Positions 34,831-46,080 of a stretch of 64,000 nt of DNA are shown here, piece after piece (the stretch's first letter is position 1; every line of letters begins with the position of its first letter). The stretch covers positions 68,577,239-68,641,238 of the forward strand of contig NC_135712.1 in NCBI RefSeq assembly GCF_964656455.1, read 5' to 3'. The translations under genes and the position numbers were made by a program. The stretch is from Halichoerus grypus (lineage: Eukaryota; Chordata; Mammalia; Carnivora; Phocidae). Below the pieces are notes generated by a model. That model was not told where the DNA came from. It ran no database searches and was given only the letters and a program-made list of their open reading frames with translations.

Positions 34831-36325
34831 ATCCCATTGTTGTTTGGGATTGTGTTGCATTCACATACTTTGTGTCTTGCAGCTTGCTTTATGTCCATTT
34901 AGAGATAAGCAGAGGTAGGGATATTCTCTAAACATTTAGAAAATCGTGTCTTGTTTGGCCAGATTAAAAACAGGAAGGATTAAACCTCCAAACCAGAAAT
35001 CATACCTAAATTTTAGAAATTGGTTTTCTTATATCTGTTCATTTTATTGCCAAATTTCCTCACCTAAAATCATCTAAAATCCCTTCCCTTTCTCTTCTGA
35101 ACAGAGATTCCCATTAAAAGAACACAAAGGCAATAAAAAAAACAAGGCCAACTATACAAATTCTGGGTTTGTTCAGGCTAGTTCTGAGATGAGTTTAGAA
35201 CATTCGGTTTGAGTTTCTTTTGGCCATTTTGATTCCTTCAGCATTCTAGATCTGTAGTTTTGAACTGTGTTTTGTGACCGGTAATGAGGGATTGGGAAAA
35301 AAATGGGGTGGGGTGTTTTCCTTCTGGAGTCAGTTGACACCTGGTTTTCTAGACAAGGATTTTGCCATCACTCTCAGGACATGGGGCCAGAATCTTGGAC
35401 ATTGACTGGCAAGAAAAACAGACTCAAGATTTCTTCAAAGCTCAGCTTGTTATTAAGTGCTGGTTGATTTTACCTCTAACTCTTTCCCGTTACCTCACTG
35501 CCCTCCCATTTTGAAGAAAACAATTGGAATTCTCTCCAGAAGGAAGAAACTAAGTAGCTGGTGGACCACGTTGTGGTGGTTCCTTTCTCTCTCTCAAGGA
35601 GGAAACGTGACCACCTGCCGCCCTCTGCTGTTCAAATAAAAGCAGATTCCCAAGCCCTGCTCTACCAGCCTCGCCCGCTTGGGTTTGCGTCTCCCAGGGA
35701 GAGAACATGAGCATTTTATACAACAGTGTCATTTTGCCTCCATCACCACATCCATTTCGATTCCAGTTCCCTCCTCTTTCCCATCTACCGCTCTCCACGG
35801 ACTCTCAAACTGTTTCTAAGGAAGGAAAACATTAGGTTTCAAGAAATGTGTGTAGCTTATGATTACCCCTCCCAGCCCCGGGCTGATATCTCAGGTCTCG
35901 GCACACACCAACAATGATCATTAGACAAGGTGGTCAGGAGGCCTAGATTCTAGTCTACTAATTGGGTGAGTTAATTTGATTCAACAAATACGTGGGCTTC
36001 TGCTATGTGCAAAGATGCTATGGTAGGCAGCATGACTTAATGGTGCATAAAACATGTTAAAGGGTTACTACCTTCAAAGGATTCATGAGTCTGGTAGGGT
36101 AATAGCATGCAGGGAAGATGATGTAATAGAAGCACGAGCAGAGCCATAGATACCAACCTCCGGAAGAGCAGGGAGGAGGAAAAGATCACTGTCAGCTAAC
36201 TCTTAGTTATGGACTGACTGATGAGATTCCAGAGCAAGTCACATTCCAATTGATGGAAATAGGAAAATACTCCAAGTTCATGGCAAGACATTTTCTCAAC
36301 TCGCACCAAATTAGGATCCCACCCC

Positions 36326-36370
36326 TTGACTGACTGACTGACTGACGGATGGATGGATGGATGGATGGAT
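36326..36370. repeat. compound (GACT)n(GGAT)n microsatellite
   Basis: About five GACT units followed by about six GGAT units, then an L2-like tail ('gagcccttatgtgccaggta'). Confidence 0.92.
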
Positions 36371-36837
36371 TTGGCAAATACCCGTGGAGCCCTTATGTGC
36401 CAGGTATTGTGTTAGGCTCCGAGGCAAGAACAGTGAACAAGGTTCTTGCCCACATGGGCCTTGTAGTCCACAGGGAGCCATAGACAAATACCTAGGCTGT
36501 TCCACTGCAGTGTGAGGAGGCTGTCGTGACCCTCCTCCAGTCCATATTCCAACTTGCTTCAAAGTAGAAAGAGTAAAATGAGGGAGGACTCTTCCATGGG
36601 CATAATCCAGAGTCAAAGTTAGAAAAGCATTAGCATGAATTTCAGCCAGGCTCTTGGTCCTTGCCAGAGTAGTTTAAAGGGGAGGACTAGGTAGAAAGGG
36701 GATGGAGATCAAGGTTAGGGAGCAAAGGTAGACAGGTAGGCTTTCGACAGCAAGGACAACGTGTCACAACGATTTTTCCAAGACCTTGCCTGTGCACGGA
36801 ATGCTATGGTGGAAGGAGCACATGTGACCTCACATGG

Positions 36838-36975
36838 ACTTCCCTGTCTCATCTGGAAATAGGAACAATAGCATCTGCCTGGCACACCCTCCCAGAGTTT
36901 GGGATGAGCAAATGAAGGAGTTTGTGAGTGGTCTATGCCAACTACATGATGTGACACAAATCACTGGTGTTATTA
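36838..36975 (-). repeat. MIR-like fossil
   Basis: 'cttccctgtctcatctggaa', 'ataggaacaatagcatctgc', and 'gttattaccatta' resemble an antisense MIR. Diverged. Confidence 0.45.
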
Positions 36976-39394
36976 CCATTATCGGCAACGCTTGGGTAGG
37001 CCAGGAGGCAGAGGAATGAAGACTGATGCCTTCCACAAGCCCCTTCCAGATAGAGAACCTGCAAGTAAGCCTTGTTGGCAACCTTTCTCTCCAACTTCCC
37101 GCTAAGTCTACCTCCAAATTAGGAAGGTTTGCTTTTTAAACTATGTGTTTAATAAGAACCATGGAAAGTAAGGAGCTACTTTCTTGCCTTATTCCTCACG
37201 CAGTTGGGAGTGATGGGAAAGAGGAAGAAGGCAAGAAATTCCCTACACAGCAGTTTGGGGTGCTGTTTTATAGAAGTACTACCGCAGTGCAGAGTTATGA
37301 AACCCCACTTAAAATGTTATAATGGAGAAACGGGCCATTTGTCTCCTCCCTGTCACTCCTGGCATGTGATCACTATCTTACTCCCTTGTGGATTCCCATC
37401 AGGATGGGAAATACAGGCCACCGGACAGAGCTGGCAGGATTCCCAAATCGTTTCTACCCTAAAGTCCTGACGGGGGAGGTGGGGCGAGGGAGAAGACAGT
37501 GCTCCGTGTCTGTTTCAGGCTGGTTGTTACCATCAGCCAGGCACCATCCTGGCCGCTGTGCAGAGGTCACTGAATTCCGTCTTCCCCACCAGACTTTTGG
37601 CCCAAGAGCATGTCTGCCTTGCTCGCTGCAGGCCACAACCAAGGGGCAGCTCGATACATCTTTATCGGAACAAATGAGCCCTTGCATCAAACAAGCTTTC
37701 CGGTGGGCACCATTATCCCCAATTTACAGCTACAACTGAGGCCTAAGCTGCTTAAGAATGTCCAAGGCAAGAAAGTGTGTCTGGCTTGGGGTCTGGATAC
37801 GATATGCTTTGTCCGCTCCTGGAGTTTATATTCCCTCGCAAGTGGAACGCCACTGAGAACCTCCTCTCTCAGAGGCAATGGACTTTATTGTTTTTTTCAT
37901 CATTTTCCCAAAAGTTCGCTTTCCATCTGTGTTTGAAAACAGGCTCTGATCAAATATTATTAGTAATACACCCTGAAATAATTATTTTATAGATCGTATG
38001 GACCTAGTTCCAGGTTCTATTTATGAGCCATCCCCAATTCTTAGAAGAACTGGAATGAGGACGAAGGTCAAATATTCATTCAACCAACATGTATTAAATG
38101 CCCATTTTGCAGCAGAAGCCAGGCTAGGGGCCTGAGATACAAGAAAAATAACATGCTCCAGTCCTTGAGGAACCTACAGTCTAGTAGTTCTGACTGTGCC
38201 CTCTTTTCCTTTGAAAAAGATTATAAAAGTGAAACATAAGGACTACAGGATATTTGAAAAGCCCAGGTAAGAAGAGAAAGAAAAAAATCACCCGAAATTC
38301 AGACATTTTATAAATCCTGAGGGTAGAGCCTCCATCCTAACGTCTCTAAATCCATAAAAGCTTGCACCAGCCTGGAGGAGACAATGTTTTTTGAATGGGG
38401 GAAAAGCCACCCTTGATCTCTCCACTCTGTGATAAGCCCTGATAACGTTTAGAAAATATTCTTCATCTCCTTTCCTTGGACTGTGAAATGACTGGTACCG
38501 ATGTCATTCTCTCTGCCTTGGCTAAGCCAGGGGGAACTTTGTGGCCTCCTCAACATCACTACAAGTGATGGGGTGCTGCCCACCGTGTTCCCGGGCTGTC
38601 CCCCTGCCACAGCCCCATGTCTCCTCACGAAGAGGCGGTCTCTTAGGTGTGGGAAAGGCAGCTTCTACCAAATACCCCCACATCTCCCCGCCCCACCCCA
38701 GAAAAGCCTCAGGGGCAGGGAGTTGGTTTACCTGAGACCAGTTCCCTTGGATAGAGGGGGCTTTCAGCGGCTTTCCTCAAACCAGGGTGCACGTTGATTC
38801 CCCTGAGGCAGCTTTCAAAAATCCCGATGTCTGGCCCCACTTCACACCAACTAAAAGAATCTCTAGGCCTGAGGTCCAGGCATTGGTCTTTTCGTGTTTT
38901 TAAAGCTGCCAGGGTTAAGGACTGAGAACCACTGATTTAAAGGAAGGCCGGGCAGCGGTGTATGTGGCCTTTGAGACTAGCAGAGGGCACTGCTGAGGTC
39001 AGTCTCAAGACTTGACAGCCCCAGGACTTGGCATTGCAAGGGTTTTCCACAGCTCACTTTATGAAAAAGCTGGGTGCTGTATGTGGGCAATTGGTTTGCA
39101 AAGGGGAATCCAAAGGGGGAAAATAGCATCTTTGTTCCAAAGGGCTCGCATGGATCCTGATTAAGGGAAGAACAGACAGAAACCGGGTTCACATACGACA
39201 GGAGTAAGTATGGGGAGATAAGTATGAAGGCCCCAGTGGGCCATTTGTGAGGCACGTGAGCTGTCTGGCTTCATTCACGAAGGAGAGAAGAATTTTACAA
39301 CATAAACTCTTAGAGAAAAGGCACTGTAACAATAGGCTGCTTAGCAGAAGGAAGATGACTAGAATTAGATCATCCTTCTTTACTTAAGTAGTCA

Positions 39395-39585
39395 TTGAAT
39401 ACTTATTTGTCAAGCATTGTGTCAAGCACTTGATATATATTACTCATTTGATCTTTGCGATAACATTTCGCAATAGGTATTAGTTATCCCCATTTTATAG
39501 GGAAGGAAATTGATGTAATAAATCTTAAGTGATTATCACACAAAACAAAGGAGGTGAGCCCCAGCCCTTCTGACTCCAAAACCCA
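39395..39585 (+). repeat. MIR SINE fossil
   Basis: 'tactcatttgatctttgcga', 'ttatccccattttataggga', 'gaggtgagccccagcccttc' and 'tgactccaaaacc' follow the MIR core and tail. Confidence 0.7.
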
Positions 39586-40488
39586 TGTTTCATTCACCCC
39601 GCCAAGCTTTATAACCTGCACTCCGTGATGAGAGGTAAAACAAAAGATGAGAGAAAAATCAAGAAGGGGTGACTTTTCAGCATGGCTAGTCGGCCAGAAG
39701 TCCATCTTCTGTGAAGATCCGTGGGGTCACGAGGCAGCCTTTACGATGTGTGTCAAGAGCCCCCACAGCGTCTCTGCCAACCAGCCATGCAAATGTCAGG
39801 TCACTTTGTTGGCCTAAGTCCGTGTGTTCACCTAGGCAGCACGAAGAGCTAGAACCCCTAGGTCAGTGCTTTTCAAGTTGCTCTGTGCTGGGGACAGGAT
39901 GGACGGGTATGACCTTCCCTTTCCCCTGCAACCACACAAGCTCTGCATGTAGCTGCTTGAAGAGAACGTTCCCCCGTTTGGTGGGGGAGGGCTACATCTG
40001 GAAGGAAACCATTGGGTTAATGGTTAGTGCTTAATGTCAATGACCATTGCAGTTTGATCCAGGTCAGGTGCTCTGTTTTTGAAAATCCGTGACGCCGGGG
40101 AGACCCGGTGCCAACACATTGCTCGAGCGCAGATTGAAGCGGGGCAGGGAGCAGGGCTTTTATGCATTTGACAGGGAGGAAGAGCCACCGAGGAAGTGAA
40201 ACGCAGGAGAGAAAGGCCAGCTGCAGCCAGCAGAGCTCGCAGTCATGATACACCTGCCTGGGATCCTGGGCCACCCCGAGGAGCGTGAAGAACCAGAGTA
40301 GAGAGGGAAGCACAGCAGGTGCTCGGAGTTGTTACTGAGATGCTGACACGGTCGCAAGCAAGAGAGCCTGGCCTCCAGGCTTCGTCTCCTGAAACTGTAC
40401 TTCCTTTTTACTCAAGAGGGTAGAAGTCTCCTGTTGTTTCTCAGTAATTTAGAATTTAAGCAATTTTCTGTTTCTTTGTGTTTTTCAG

Positions 40489-40516
40489 ATCTTAAATCCA
40501 AATTTCATCCAAGAAG
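40489..40516 (+). CDS. KALRN: KALRN exon 15: 28-nt microexon
   Basis: It encodes ILNPNFIQE plus one base (window residues 574-582). This fits between the acidic linker (SME) and the Ig domain (VAPEF), matching kalirin sequence. Flanks are gtgtttttcag on the left and GAAG|gtgagt on the right. It starts in phase 0 and ends in phase 1, so skipping it alone would break the frame. Confidence 0.95.
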
Positions 40517-40528
40517 GTGAGTTAAAAA

Positions 40529-40855
40529 GTAGAATCAAGAACGTGGGGATTGGCTAAATAAATTGTGGCAAACCCAGCAGTGAGGAAGAGGCTGTAAATA
40601 ATGGTGATGTGGTTCCGAGCTATGGACAAGGAAGGGCGTTCATGATAAACTGCTGGGGTGGGAAAGACCACAACTTGCAATAGGTGTAATTGTGTAAGAA
40701 GAAGGGTGTTGATGGAAGCCCAAAGGACATAGACCAAAATGTTCGCAGTACTCACCTCTGTATCAGGACATCACGGAGCCTTTTCTTCTTTTTACTTCTC
40801 TGTGTTTCCTGATTTTCTGAAGTAAACATTTATTATTTTTAAAATACTTCTTGGG
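40529..40855 (-). mobile_element. L1 3'-end-like fossil filling a short intron
   Basis: Sense-like L1M tail phrases occur: 'gattggctaaataaattgtg', 'gaggctgtaaataatggtga', 'tgataaactgctggg', and 'cctgattttctgaagtaaac' 'atttattatttttaaa'. The phrases read as the + strand of L1, but strand and subfamily are by eye. It covers most of the 473-bp intron between the microexon and the Ig exon. Confidence 0.45.
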
Positions 40856-40989
40856 ACATGGATGACTCAACAGTATTAAGCTGAAGGTTATTTGAATCAT
40901 TACACGTGGGGGGCAGGAGAGGGTGGTGTTGGGAAATGGCTGTTTATTCTGTTTGTTCTAAATGATGATTTATGTCAATCTGACCACAG

Positions 40990-41161
40990 TGGCCCCAGAA
41001 TTCCTTGTGCCCTTAGTGGATGTGACCTGCTTGCTTGGGGACACGGTGACACTGCAGTGCAAAGTCTGTGGGCGGCCGAAGCCCACCATCACCTGGAAGG
41101 GGCCAGACCAGAACGTCCTTGACACGGACAACAGCTCAGCCACATCCACCGTCTCCTCCTG
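40990..41161 (+). CDS. KALRN: KALRN exon 16: Ig domain, first half
   Basis: It completes Val and encodes VAPEFLVPLVDVTCLLGDTV followed by TLQCKVCGRPKPTITWKGPD (window residues 583-639, plus two bases). It shows an I-set Ig domain: the B-strand Cys (TLQCKV, residue 606) and the C-strand Trp (TITW, 618). Phase 1 in, phase 2 out; donor TCCTG|gtaagc. Confidence 0.97.
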
Positions 41162-41520
41162 GTAAGCTGAGCGCCCCACATGGACACCGCCCGCACCCTG
41201 GTGCAGCCTCCGTGCCGGGCGCTTAGCCTCTCCGGGGGGACAGCTGCCCTGGGGCCTATTCTAGCGCAAATACTTGGCCTTGATGAGGAGAGAAATGGAG
41301 TCAACCGCTGCGGGCGGCTCGGGAAAGCGTGCTCTCGTGCCAGTGCTCTCACATGGCCCCGCCGCTCACTGCGCCCTGCCACCGAGCCTGCCAGGCTGCG
41401 TGAGGGCCCCCGCATGCTCACGTGCTGCTTGGCATCACAGAGACGTACCTGAACCTACAAGGACAGTTGGCAAGACTGCATTCTGCACCCACACTCGATA
41501 AATAAAAGTATAAACCTCTA

Positions 41521-41722
41521 GGGGCGCCTGGGTAGCTCAGTCATTAAGCGTCTGCCTTCGGCTCAGGTCATGATCCCAGGGTCCTGGGATCAAGGCCCGC
41601 ATCGGGCTCCCTGCTCGGCGGGAAGCCTTCTTCTCCCTCTCCCACTTCCCTGCTTGTTTTCCCTCTCTTGCTGTCTCTCTCTCTCTCTGTCAAACAAATA
41701 AAATCTTTGGAGAAAAAAAAAA
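41521..41722 (+). mobile_element. CAN-SINE, sense, with TSD
   Basis: Head 'ggggcgcctgggtagctcag', full body, a CT tract, tail 'caaataaaatctttgg' plus A-run. ATAAACCTCTA is duplicated at 41510-41520 and 41724-41734. Confidence 0.95.
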
Positions 41723-42144
41723 CATAAACCTCTATATCTCTGGTCAAGCATGAACCATGCTTTTGAAGAGCTTTGACAGTCACTGACGTACATCCACCCG
41801 ATTGGCTGATCTTTCCCGAAGGCTCCCCAAGGGAATCTCTATGTCAGTAGTAGTGGCAAAGGCTCCAGACCTGTGGGAGGAATGTGGGTCTCACATCCCA
41901 ACATCATGGGGTTTCTTTGTGCCTGTCAGGATCCTGTGAAACAGTGATCTATTGAATTCTTCCATTAACCTAAGAACAATTTTCCTAGAAGAAAAGAAAA
42001 AGACTCGCTCCAAAATACGCAGTGTTAAACAGAAAATCCAGCCATACACATGCTTCCATAAAGAAAGGGTATTTAAAAAAAAGACTTGGTTGACTGCCTC
42101 CCAATCATTCTGTTAGTATTCATTGTGTACTAACTACTGTTTAT

Positions 42145-42339
42145 TTTTTTTAAGATTTTATTTATTTATTTGACAAAGAGAGACACAGCGAGAGAGGGAA
42201 CACAAGCAGGGGGAGTGGGAGAGGGAGAAGCAGGCTTCCCGCCGAGCAGGGAGCCCAACGCAGGGCTCCATCCCAGGACCCTGAGATCATGACCCGAGCC
42301 AAAGGCAGACGCTTAACGACTGAGCTACCCAGGCGCCCC
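42145..42339 (-). mobile_element. CAN-SINE, antisense, with 15-bp TSD
   Basis: A full antisense copy ending 'tgagctacccaggcgcccc'. CTAACTACTGTTTAT is duplicated exactly at 42130-42144 and 42340-42354. Confidence 0.95.
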
Positions 42340-42805
42340 CTAACTACTGTTTATAGTGGACAAGCAGTAACGAGCCCTAAGTGCTTAAGCATTTATCAAA
42401 GAATCACCTAGAATCAAACTCCCATCCATTAACTTAATTTTTATGCATATGAAATGGTATTCCCAGCAAAGATGGCCGGGAGTAGCCAGGTCCTAAGATC
42501 AGTGGGCGCATGGAACTCAGCGTGAGAGCCAGTGCTTGGTGAGGGTCCCGAAGGGCCATGGGCTGTATATGTCTCCACACCGGGGAGGGAGTGGGGTTGA
42601 CGGTGACTGCTGCATTTCACCCTTTCTGAGCAGTGCTTCCCTTGTGACATCCTGGCCCCCAGACTAGGACTATTAGGGAAGTTAGCATTTAGTGGTGGAA
42701 TTTGCCCTTTACTTAATTCACTTAATTGTTCTGAGGGTCCCCTAGTAGAATTTGAAATACTTAAACATTTTCATTCTCAGTTGTTCCATTTTCTTTTGTT
42801 TTTTA

Positions 42806-43013
42806 TTAAATCTTTTTAAAAATATTTATTTCCTTGAGAGAGAGAGAAAGCAAGTGAGAGAGAGAGAGAGCGCAGGAGTGGGGGGGAGGGGCAGAGGGAG
42901 AGGGAGAAGCAGGCTCCCCTCGGAGCAGCGAGGCTCTATCTCAGGGCCCTGGGATCACAACCTGAGCCAAAGAGAAGGCAGACGCTTAACTGACTGAGCC
43001 ACCCAGGTGCCCC
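42806..43013 (-). mobile_element. CAN-SINE, antisense (tandem pair, left)
   Basis: 'ttaaatctttttaaaaatat', a GA-rich body, 'gcagacgcttaactgactga', 'gccacccaggtgcccc'. It abuts the next copy directly. Confidence 0.9.
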
Positions 43014-43246
43014 TTCTTTTTTTTTTTTTTTTTTTTAAGATTTATTCACCTATTAGAGAGAGAGCGAGCAAGCGTGTGCGAGGGTTGGGGGGGGAGAGCA
43101 GAGGGAGAGAGAGAGAGAGAATCCCAAGGAGACTCCATGCAGAGCATGAAGTCCCACATGGGGCTCAGTCGCAGGATCCCAAGATCACTACCTGAGCTGA
43201 AACCAAGAGTCAGACGCTTAACCGACTGTGCCACCCAGTTGCCCCT
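43014..43246 (-). mobile_element. CAN-SINE, antisense (tandem pair, right)
   Basis: It begins with a T run (about 43018-43036), then 'aagatttattcacctattag', a long GA body, 'gagtcagacgcttaaccgac', and ends 'ccacccagttgcccc'. More diverged than most copies here. Confidence 0.9.
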
Positions 43247-43638
43247 CCAATTTCTTGTACCATTTGTTATTGTTCTATGAGACTGAAAATATTTTAGGAC
43301 AAAGTTGCTAGTGGTAATAATACCAGTAATATTGCATAGGGCTTTATATATTTCAAACCATGTTCTAATTCTTATCTCGTTTTACTCCTTTTCTATCCCT
43401 ATACCCTATATACAACAAACATGCGACATAGGAGAGGCAAGAATTTCCCCCATAAAGAAATGGGAATATAGAAAGACAAGGTGATCACCCAAGGTGTACA
43501 GGAAAGTCCCAGAGCTAGGACGAGACCTTGGGCCTGAGGATTCAGCTCAGCACACCATGTGCCCACCCTGTGGGATTTTACCCATCAGTCAATTGTGTCA
43601 TTACTAGAGTCTGAGGAGCATCCTTTTGGTGTTTCTAG

Positions 43639-43760
43639 TGATTCGGGGGAAATCACCCTGAAGATTTGCAACCTGATGCCCCAGGACAGTGGGATCTATA
43701 CCTGCATAGCAACAAATGACCACGGCACCGCGTCTACGTCTGCTACAGTTAAAGTGCAAG
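43639..43760 (+). CDS. KALRN: KALRN exon 17: Ig domain, second half
   Basis: It completes the split Cys and encodes CDSGEITLKICNLMPQDSGI, YTCIATNDHGTAS and TSATVKVQ (window residues 640-680, plus one base). The L-x-I-x-x-x-x-P-x-D-S-G-x-Y-x-C motif (Cys 662) is the Ig F-strand and pairs with Cys 606. Phase 2 in, phase 1 out. Exons 16 and 17 together make one phase 1-1 module. Donor CAAG|gtacgg. Confidence 0.97.
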
Positions 43761-44418
43761 GTACGGGCTCTTTGTTCGTCAAGCACCTTTTATAATTTTA
43801 AAATATTTTTTATCATGGTAAAATATACGTAACATAAAATTGAACATCTTAACCAATGTTAAGTGTACATTCTGTAGTGTTGAGTACATTCATACTATTG
43901 TGCAACCAATGTCCAGAACTCTTTTCATCTTTCAAAACTAAATCCTATATCCATTAAACAACAGCTCCCCATCCCCCCTCCCCACTGCCCCTGGCAGCCA
44001 CCATTCTACCTCCTATCTCTATGAATTTATGTTCATCAAATATTTTAAGTAGACATTACAAGGATTCCCTGAGACCTGGGGAAGAAAATGTCCATTGTGA
44101 AATCCCAAAGTCCAGCAAAGGGGAGAGAAGGAGTCTTCACTAAGAGCACTCCGTGGCCCGCCATAACTTATCTGCATAGTTTCCGGGTCAAGCTTTATCT
44201 CCAGCGTGCAGTCTTTAGCCCAAGGAAGAACTTCTAACCCCACAGTGTATCTGCCAGGCCTCTCCAGAGCCTGGAGAAAGGTGTGCCACTTGGTGGAAAG
44301 GGCCGTAGGAAAAATGTGAGACATGGGGAAGGTCATGTTTCCTAGGAAACGTTCAACGTTGGTGCAAAATGCCAAGTTCTGCAGAAATAGCGCTTGACCA
44401 TAACTTCTGTCTGCGAAG
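43761..44418 (+). other. KALRN: intron between Ig and FnIII
   Basis: A 658-bp intron. Its first 270 bp are an old L1 3'-end-like fossil (43800-44030). The acceptor is ctgcgaag. Confidence 0.8.
43800..44030 (+). mobile_element. old L1 3'-end-like fossil (second copy)
   Basis: 'atggtaaaatatacgtaaca', 'taaaattgaacatcttaacc', 'ttgtgcaaccaatgtccaga', 'ccattaaacaacagctcccc', 'ctggcagccaccattctacc'. It is clearly related to the copy at 30782-30975. Confidence 0.6.
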
Positions 44419-44550
44419 GTGTTCCAGCGGCCCCTAACCGCCCCATCGCCCAGGAGAGAAGCTGCACCTCCGTGATCCTCCGCTGGCTGCCTCCCTCCAG
44501 CACGGGAAACTGTACAATTTCTGGTTACACCGTGGAATACAGAGAAGAAG
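44419..44550 (+). CDS. KALRN: KALRN exon 18: FnIII domain, first half
   Basis: It completes Gly and encodes GVPAAPNRPIAQERSCTSVI, LRWLPPSSTGNCTISGYTVE and YREE (window residues 681-724, plus one base). PxxP-x-V-x-L-x-W and GYTVEYR are fibronectin type III strands A-C with the conserved Trp and Tyr. The exon is phase 1-1. The donor GAAG|gtgcgc departs from consensus after GT. Confidence 0.97.
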
Positions 44551-46080
44551 GTGCGCCGGCTCCCCCTACTACCCCCTCCTTTTCGGTTTCTTTCTTCCCT
44601 TCCTCAAAAGGGGAGGTCCTTCAGAGTCATAAACTACCTGCATGCCTTTCATCAGCTGTTCCTTCTTGTGTCTTCCAACTCAGCATAAAGACCTCAGTGC
44701 CGGACTACAGCCGCCTTCTGATCTCTAACTTCAAGCAGTGGTTTTCCCCAAACTGATGACTCCTGGCAGATTTCAAAGTGCCTTTGTGTGCGCTTCTGCC
44801 CTTAATAAGCCCTATTCCCCAGATCAGGCCCATTTTACAGATGAGGAGGCTAAGGCCTAAAGAAAGTTAAGGAACACGAGGCGGGCGTTAGTAAGAATCA
44901 TGGCTGGCATTAAACCCAGGTGTCAAGTTTGTGAATTCGTGATCTTTCTCCCAGAGTGATAACGAGGGTAACAGGAGCAGAGCTTTACCCCCACCCCCAG
45001 AAAAAAGTTAGAGATCACATATATAAATAGAGATTGCATATATATTTTGTGTGACCTCTCAATTTTACATACATACATGTGTATAATGATTTTAAAAAGC
45101 TGTTCATTGTTTAAATTTGTTACGTTTACATGCTGAGAGAACATACATAGTTCAGCAGTCAGAAACACCTGAACCTGTCGCCTATTATCAAGAAGAACTA
45201 GTTACATATGAAGCTGCCAGCTAGCTCTAGTTGTTAATAACACATCTCTGAACTGCGTAATGAATTACACAGCTGAATTTCCAGCCACTGTTCGTGCCCA
45301 GAACCAAAATCATTTGTTGTACTCGCCGTTGCTCATAGCATCTCAGCTCTTCTTTCTTCTGCTGAGCAGGCCCTGTGCAGTTACAAAGCTGTTTACTTCT
45401 GCGTCTTTGTGAAGCTGTTCGCTCTTGGGCGTCCCGTCCCCGCTCAGCACACAGGTGTCCGAGCTGAGCCGGGGGATGCGTCTCTCAAAGCTAGTGCTTT
45501 CCTCCGCACTGTGCAGTTCTTAGCTCATGTTCACACAGTTCTCACGAGAAAATCGTTTCATCTTTCTGAGCTTCGGTTCCTCCTGTTCCCAACCCCGCAG
45601 GGTTTCTGGGGATTTCAGTGTGGAAGTGAAATGGGAGAATCACGTGGACGCCTGCACAGCACTTCACGTGCGTGGAGTGCTCAGTGCTTGTTCACTTCTA
45701 GTTTGTTTCCACTTCCAAATGCATATAGTCTCGCATCTTGTGATTTCTGGTATATTTTTGTGCCTTGTTAACGAGTGGCCGCACGTTCCTCTGTAAATTC
45801 TGCACGAGCTCCGCCTTCTCACCCTCACACATGCCCGTCTGGGAATGAGCGGCGTCCCTGGGTCAGCTGCTGTCCCGCCCCTCATGATCCATTCAGTCAT
45901 TTAGGAAATGGAGCCCAAGCCTGCCACAGTTGGCCCACGGCCTTGCCGAGCCCAATCAGCAACCACAACGGTTCCTTGAATGGAAATGTGTCAACTTCCT
46001 TTTCTTTGTTTGCTGAAGGTCTTTGAAACAATGTCCCTCTGGCTTTTTCTCTTTCCCTGTCCTCGGAAATCGTGCGCTAG
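44551..46080 (+). other. KALRN: intron within FnIII
   Basis: A 1.5-kb intron with a MIR fragment (about 44820-44935). No SINE. The acceptor is gtgcgctag after a pyrimidine stretch. Confidence 0.8.
44820..44935 (+). repeat. MIR fragment
   Basis: 'gcccattttacagatgagga', 'ggctaaggcctaaagaaagt' and 'ttaaacccaggtgtcaag'. Confidence 0.65.

Larger units (their letters stand above)
26448..40488 (+). other. KALRN: 14-kb intron before the microexon
   Basis: The largest intron of the window. It holds an antisense CAN-SINE (28837-29042), an L1 3'-end-like fossil (30782-30975), two tRNA-head SINEs (31314-31410 and 32451-32550), MIR pieces (32340-32450, 33320-33510, 36838-36975, 39395-39585), a decayed SINE (33825-33966), an L1 ORF2-like fragment (34450-34830), a GACT/GGAT microsatellite (36326-36370) and L2-like tails near 36370-36480 and 38085-38180. 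No further exon was recognised. The acceptor is tttttcag. Confidence 0.85.
41162..43638 (+). other. KALRN: intron within the Ig domain, SINE-rich
   Basis: A 2.5-kb intron. The first 250 bp are moderately CpG-rich. It holds four CAN-SINEs: sense 41521-41722, antisense 42145-42339, and two abutting antisense copies 42806-43013 and 43014-43246. The acceptor is gtttctag. Confidence 0.85.
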
